DNA of 7,594 nucleotides, taken from the NCBI GenBank assembly GCA_009778055.1, contig WRKN01000120.1:1-7594 (forward strand), given 5' to 3'. The notes beneath the pieces were generated by a model that saw only the letters and a list, made by a program, of their open reading frames with translations, did no database searches and was not told the DNA's origin. Shown one piece after another: positions 4,437 to 7,594 of the stretch (position 1 is its first letter; each line of letters begins with the position of its first letter). Position numbers and translations under genes: made by a program. Source of the stretch: Synergistaceae bacterium. Lineage in GTDB: Bacteria > Synergistota > Synergistia > Synergistales > Aminobacteriaceae.

Positions 4437-6545
4437 TTATCTGACCCGCATCCACACCTGAGTTCCATCATTGTACTGCTCCGCGTTAGAGGGGCCGGCC
4501 AAAAGGCCAACGGATTGCGCCCTGCCTGTCAGTCTTCTGCGGACGCCGGAGCCTACCTGGCTGATGTCACGCCCCACGAACCACGCTTCCGCGTCGTCAC
4601 CGTCCGTTCCAACCACGACCTCCAGCCAAGGGGGGGTAGGAGCGCCGGAGGCGGTGTCGTTGGTGGCGAATCTCTCCGGGTTGTAGTCCGCGTAACGCGA
4701 GAAGAACGACATCCGAGGGGCCGTCCCCGCTTCTACCGCGTCCATACTGTCCGCGTAGAACATCAGGCCGGCGGCCTTCATGGTACGAAGGTCGGAGATG
4801 ATGTTAGCCGCTTCCGGCGCGGGGTGTGAGGCGGTACCCGAGGCCGTACTATCGAGCACCATCGCCGCGATTTTGGGGAAAAGACTCCTTTCCAGCGGCA
4901 CGTCCGCGGTGGTGACCTCCGTAAAAAACGTCTCGGCGTCGGGCTGCCACATTTTTATGAAAGGCACCGAAAGCTCCGTGTTTAAAAAAGTCTCCACCAT
5001 TGGCCTCATCTGCGCGGAGGGACTCATAGGCGATTGATTGTCGGAAAGCTCCGCCTTGATCCAGTTCCATATCGCGGCCGTGTCCACGAAGCCGCCGCCG
5101 ACTATCGAATCTTTGAAAAGCCGCTCGGCTTCGGAAGGAAGTTCCGGTTTTTTGTCCAACCCATCCGGGTTCAGTATCCCCAGGAAAAGAGTCTCTCCCG
5201 ACGTGCCCAGGAGCAGCGGGACAGGCAACATCCCGGGAACCGCCGCGAAAAGATGGTCCCATCCGGCTGGCTTAGGAGGCGTAAGGGGCAGCATCATCCT
5301 GAATTGAGCCTCCTCCGCGAGCGCGTTCAAAATTTTCGACGCCGCTCCGTTTCGTCCGCTCAACGCAATGTATCCGCCGGGCGATCTCCTGCCCATCACA
5401 GAGGAATCGCCGCCCAGGACTAAAGAAAAAGTCCCCGTCAGCAGGTCCTCCACATCCTTTTCGGTAATTCCCATTCCAGCAAGTTCCCTGGTGAAGTTCC
5501 CCCATTCCCTGTATATCTCCGGGTATATTCTCAAATCCGAGGCTTTGAACGATATCGGAATGGCGAACGCGGAAAACAGTTTTCCGGAACCGGCCAGGAA
5601 CAGGTTCGCGCCGATCGCGGGCTTGGTGAAAATTTCCTCGATACTCGCCAGGGCCTCCCTGACGTTCGCGTGCATGGACAACGTGATTGTCCCCGGCCTG
5701 GAACCCGTCCCGGGCCTGGAGCTGAAGGCGGTCTCTATCCTGAGCGGAGCTTTGAACGACGGCAGCAGCGCCGAATGGTCGATGCCGGTATCGCCGAGCA
5801 TATTGGAAGCGGCGGCGATAGTCGGCATGTCTATGTGGAAAAACAAATAATCGGGTGTGTTGAAGCGCCGTCTGACATCGAGGCGGCTGCCCGGAGTTTC
5901 GAGAGCGCCGACTGACGCCTCCAGATCGCCGGGAGAGAGGGAGAGCAGCAAAGTGCCGCCTCTTGCGGTGAGGACGATGTCGCTTCCCCCCTGACTCAAC
6001 GCGTAATACGATCCCCTGGCCCCCTGCCTGGACTCTATGCTGCCGGCAAGAGCGACGCTGGCAAAGGGCATTCCCGCTCTGCCCGCGATGAGAGTGGCTA
6101 TGTCTCCCGGGCCGGCCTCGCCCTTTTCCACGCGGCTCAACTCCGCGCTGACGTCATCGGGCATGGAAACGGCGAGCTGTAAAAACGGAGCGGCTATGTT
6201 CGCTCTCTCAAAGCCAAGGACAAAGGCCGCTGACTTTGCTGGAATCTGCGAGACGACAGCCGCCGCAGCCCTGAGCTGCTCCGCGTCCCTCGGCGACATC
6301 AGCGACGTGGCCATATTCACGTTGGCCTGCGAGAAAATCCCGCCCAGCGTCCCTCCAAGGTCGCCCAAGCGTCCCGTCACATAAAAGGACTCTGCCGGCC
6401 TCGCGCTCAGAGCGTCCTGCGGACTGGCATCCGCGGACGACGAGAACGGGGAGGATGAAACGGTACCTTCCCGAAACACAAACAGCGCCGCCGCGACCAA
6501 AAACACAATCAGCGCGGCGAGAACAAACTTTAAAGACTTGCTCAA
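4437..6545 (-). CDS. Uncharacterised 702-residue membrane-anchored/secreted protein with a pilin-like C-terminal domain
   Basis: I do not recognise the main body. It begins MSKSLK followed by one hydrophobic helix (about 7-24, FVLAALIVFLVAAALFVF) without a clear signal peptidase site, so an N-terminal anchor with the rest outside the cytoplasm is most likely. A Ser/Ala-rich linker (~28-50) leads to a long region (~52-555) with alternating short beta strands and amphipathic helices (FYVTGRLGDLGGTL, SAAFVLGFERA, DYLFFHIDMPTIAAAS, TFSLVLGGD, ETLFLGIL), possibly internally repeated. The last ~125-145 residues (IAAMVLDSTASG near 559, then NIISDLRTMKAAGLMFYADS, ending in a VWMRVR tail) look like a type IV pilin body. 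The start is TTG at 6545, 9 nt after a GGGGGG stretch; the nearby ATG at 6562 is out of frame. It is monocistronic, divergent from the AAA_14 gene. Function unknown; a surface or pilus-associated role is speculative. Confidence 0.85.
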   Translation of the reverse strand: MSKSLKFVLAALIVFLVAAALFVFREGTVSSSPFSSSADASPQDALSARPAESFYVTGRLGDLGGTLGGIFSQANVNMATSLMSPRDAEQLRAAAAVVSQIPAKSAAFVLGFERANIAAPFLQLAVSMPDDVSAELSRVEKGEAGPGDIATLIAGRAGMPFASVALAGSIESRQGARGSYYALSQGGSDIVLTARGGTLLLSLSPGDLEASVGALETPGSRLDVRRRFNTPDYLFFHIDMPTIAAASNMLGDTGIDHSALLPSFKAPLRIETAFSSRPGTGSRPGTITLSMHANVREALASIEEIFTKPAIGANLFLAGSGKLFSAFAIPISFKASDLRIYPEIYREWGNFTRELAGMGITEKDVEDLLTGTFSLVLGGDSSVMGRRSPGGYIALSGRNGAASKILNALAEEAQFRMMLPLTPPKPAGWDHLFAAVPGMLPVPLLLGTSGETLFLGILNPDGLDKKPELPSEAERLFKDSIVGGGFVDTAAIWNWIKAELSDNQSPMSPSAQMRPMVETFLNTELSVPFIKMWQPDAETFFTEVTTADVPLERSLFPKIAAMVLDSTASGTASHPAPEAANIISDLRTMKAAGLMFYADSMDAVEAGTAPRMSFFSRYADYNPERFATNDTASGAPTPPWLEVVVGTDGDDAEAWFVGRDISQVGSGVRRRLTGRAQSVGLLAGPSNAEQYNDGTQVWMRVR

Positions 6546-6582
6546 AATAAAACGCCCCCCATAATTTTTTGATACATTTCAG

Positions 6583-6611
6583 ATATTAAATCATATTCCC
6601 GCTAACGGCAA
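6583..6611 (-). promoter_or_regulatory. Candidate promoter of the 702-residue protein gene
   Basis: On the minus strand, TTGCCG (6611-6606) and TAATAT (6588-6583) are separated by 17 nt, placed about 40 nt upstream of the TTG start. Each box matches consensus at four of six positions, so this is only a moderate candidate. Confidence 0.4.
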
Positions 6612-6612
6612 G

Positions 6613-6666
6613 GTTTTTGTTCATGCGCAGCCCCGGCGCGCTCCGGGGCTGCGCATGATTAAAAAC
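6613..6666. repeat. Long GC-rich inverted repeat (stem-loop) in the divergent intergenic region
   Basis: A perfect 16-bp stem (6621-6636 with 6643-6658; core GCGCAGCCCCGG) surrounds a 6-nt loop. After a short two-position interruption the pairing resumes as GTTTTT (6613-6618) with AAAAAC (6661-6666). It has no T-tract after the stem in either direction: A-rich sequence follows it on both strands. It is therefore not a canonical intrinsic terminator. It could be a REP-like or cruciform-forming element or a remnant of an older gene end. Confidence 0.85.
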
Positions 6667-6698
6667 GAGGCGGTTATAAGCCGAAACATTCGGCACAA

Positions 6699-6743
6699 AT
6701 AGAATATCTATCGGGTTATAACCGCAAAACTGTGATATTCTAT
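6699..6743. promoter_or_regulatory. Nested palindromes upstream of the AAA_14 ATPase gene (possible operator)
   Basis: Perfect 10-bp arms ATAGAATATC (6699-6708) and GATATTCTAT (6734-6743) enclose a perfect 10-bp palindrome GGTTATAACC (6714-6723). A related CGGTTATAAGCCG element lies 42 bp further upstream (6671-6683). The right arm contains TATTCT (6736-6741), a possible -10 for the ATPase gene, but no good -35 is visible 17 nt upstream. That pattern would fit an activated or repressed promoter; this is inference. Confidence 0.5.
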
Positions 6744-6766
6744 CTATCTGTAAGGGGGTGGCCGTC

Positions 6767-7594
6767 ATGATTCCAAGACCGGCATACATTGAGAAAATCA
6801 TGCCCTATGTGGACACGCCGTTTGTTAAAGTGCTTTCCGGCGTCCGTCGCTGCGGCAAATCCACCATATTGAAAATGGTGGCGGAGGAACTTCGGAAGCG
6901 CGGCGTCCCCGACGAACGGATTTTGATTTATAACTTTGATTCCATGCAGTTTGAGGACATTAAAACCGCAAGGTTACTGTATGCCGACGTCAAGCGGCGG
7001 CTTTCGTCCAATGGCAAAACCTATTTGTTCCTCGATGAAATCCAGGAGGTCAAGTCCTGGGAAAAGGTCGTAAATTCATTTATGACCGACTTCGACGTGG
7101 ACGCCTATATAACCGGTTCCAACTCCAGTATGATGTCTTCGGAAATCTCCACTTATCTGACGGGACGGTATATTTCCATTCGCGTATTTCCGCTCTCGTT
7201 CGCGGAGTATTTGGAGTTCAGAAAGCGCGCCAAACCGGCATATTCAGGCGGAGAACCTCCGAACACACATACGGAGCTTGCCCGATACCTCCGGCGCGGC
7301 GGCTTTCCGGCCGTCCACTTGCGGGAATACTCGCAGGAAGAGACGTACACGATAGTAAAGGACATATACAACTCAACAATTTTTTCGGATATTGTGAGAC
7401 GTAACCAAATCCGTAAAGTCGACCAGTTGGAACGAATTGTCAAATTCGCCTTCGACAACGTGGGGCGGACGTTTTCGGCGGCAAGTATCTCCAAATATTT
7501 GAAAAGCGAGCGGCGCTCCATTGATAATGAAACGGTCTACAGCTATCTGAACAATCTGGAAAACGCGTTTATCCTGCACCGCTGCTCACGCTTC
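6767..7594 (+). CDS. AAA_14-type ATPase with DUF4143 region, N-terminal part; 3' end outside window
   Basis: An open frame of 276 codons starts at ATG 6767, with AAGGGGG (6752-6758) 8 nt upstream, and runs off the right edge with no stop. Translation begins MIPRPAYIEKIMPYVDTPFV. Motifs: Walker A GVRRCGKST (25-33), Walker B YLFLDE (86-91), sensor-like ITGSNS (115-120), LTGRY (131-135) with a conserved Arg, FPLSFAEY (141-148), the YLRRGGFPA segment, then the DIYNSTIFSDIVRR segment that opens the DUF4143 region. This is the family annotated as ATP-binding protein, AAA_14 plus DUF4143, normally about 400 residues, so roughly two thirds is visible. These ATPases are widespread and often multicopy in anaerobes and archaea, and their cellular role is not established. 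ATP-binding residues are intact. Base composition is less GC-rich than the 702-residue gene beside it, consistent with an accessory gene. Confidence 0.93.
   Translation, partial: MIPRPAYIEKIMPYVDTPFVKVLSGVRRCGKSTILKMVAEELRKRGVPDERILIYNFDSMQFEDIKTARLLYADVKRRLSSNGKTYLFLDEIQEVKSWEKVVNSFMTDFDVDAYITGSNSSMMSSEISTYLTGRYISIRVFPLSFAEYLEFRKRAKPAYSGGEPPNTHTELARYLRRGGFPAVHLREYSQEETYTIVKDIYNSTIFSDIVRRNQIRKVDQLERIVKFAFDNVGRTFSAASISKYLKSERRSIDNETVYSYLNNLENAFILHRCSRF

Larger units (their letters stand above)
6546..6766. other. Divergent intergenic region, palindrome-rich
   Basis: About 220 nt lie between the 702-residue gene (leftward) and the AAA_14 ATPase gene (rightward). It holds a candidate leftward promoter, the long stem-loop at 6613-6666, two copies of GGTTATAA 42 bp apart, and a 10-bp inverted repeat. 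I see no convincing gene in it: the minus-strand frame at 6586-6801 runs across these structures and into the ATPase gene and looks like a chance open frame. Confidence 0.7.

Noticed and set aside
4471..5850. Several + strand frames opposite the 702-residue gene
   Set aside because: Antisense shadows; the minus-strand frame has continuous, plausible protein composition over 702 codons with a leading membrane helix.
6586..6801. 71-codon minus-strand frame in the divergent intergenic region
   Set aside because: It runs through the stem-loop and palindromes and into the start of the AAA_14 gene, has no recognisable protein features, and its start lacks a ribosome binding site.
1885..7594. A dedicated anti-phage defence island
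   Set aside because: The toxin-antitoxin pair, Uma2 and AAA_14 ATPase are accessory-type genes, but they are on separate transcripts, separated by unrelated genes, and no recognised defence effector set is present.
1..7594. CRISPR array, tRNA, rRNA, insertion sequence or integrase
   Set aside because: No regularly spaced repeats, cloverleaf-like elements, transposase or recombinase motifs, or terminal inverted repeats with target duplications were seen.

Overview
This 7.6 kb window looks like chromosomal DNA from a Gram-negative (diderm) anaerobe, moderately GC-rich. I lean towards Synergistota. The reasons are: strong AGGAGG-type ribosome binding sites; secreted or anchored proteins typical of a diderm; a hybrid histidine kinase with a clostridial/Synergistota-like C-terminus; and a C-terminal protein segment that resembles, from memory, Synergistota type IV pilins. 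The phylum call is inference. No rRNA or housekeeping marker is present to settle it.

Layout. On the + strand, the 3' end of a hybrid sensor histidine kinase (ATP-binding G2 box, a degenerate receiver, then an intact receiver; 2-943) overlaps by 8 nt the GDP-L-fucose synthase gene fcl (936-1880). This pair meets, tail to tail with a 4-nt gap, a two-gene minus-strand unit: a secreted eight-bladed PQQ-type beta-propeller protein (2498-3544) followed closely by a Uma2-family PD-(D/E)XK protein (1885-2487 or 2496). Upstream of that unit, also on the minus strand, is a complete type II toxin-antitoxin operon (YefM/Phd antitoxin 3997-4284, RelE/ParE toxin 3696-4010). It has its own promoter with nested inverted repeats and is visibly more AT-rich than its flanks. 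A hairpin (4376-4414) separates it from a large minus-strand gene for a 702-residue membrane-anchored or secreted protein (4437-6545) of no family I recognise, whose last ~125-145 residues look like a type IV pilin body. A divergent intergenic region (6546-6766) rich in palindromes follows. On the + strand, the 3' end of the window holds the first 276 codons of an AAA_14/DUF4143 ATPase (6767-7594, running off the end).

How the genes may work together. Fcl makes GDP-L-fucose for surface glycans, and the kinase translated just ahead of it may share its transcript. The propeller protein and the pilin-tailed protein both act outside the cytoplasm. The toxin-antitoxin pair, the Uma2 protein and the AAA_14/DUF4143 ATPase are classes commonly found in mobile or variable parts of genomes, so roughly 1.9-7.6 kb reads as an accessory region. 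I found no transposase, integrase, CRISPR array, tRNA or rRNA. The most unusual observations are the pilin-like tail on the 702-residue protein and the nested palindromes upstream of the AAA_14 ATPase gene.
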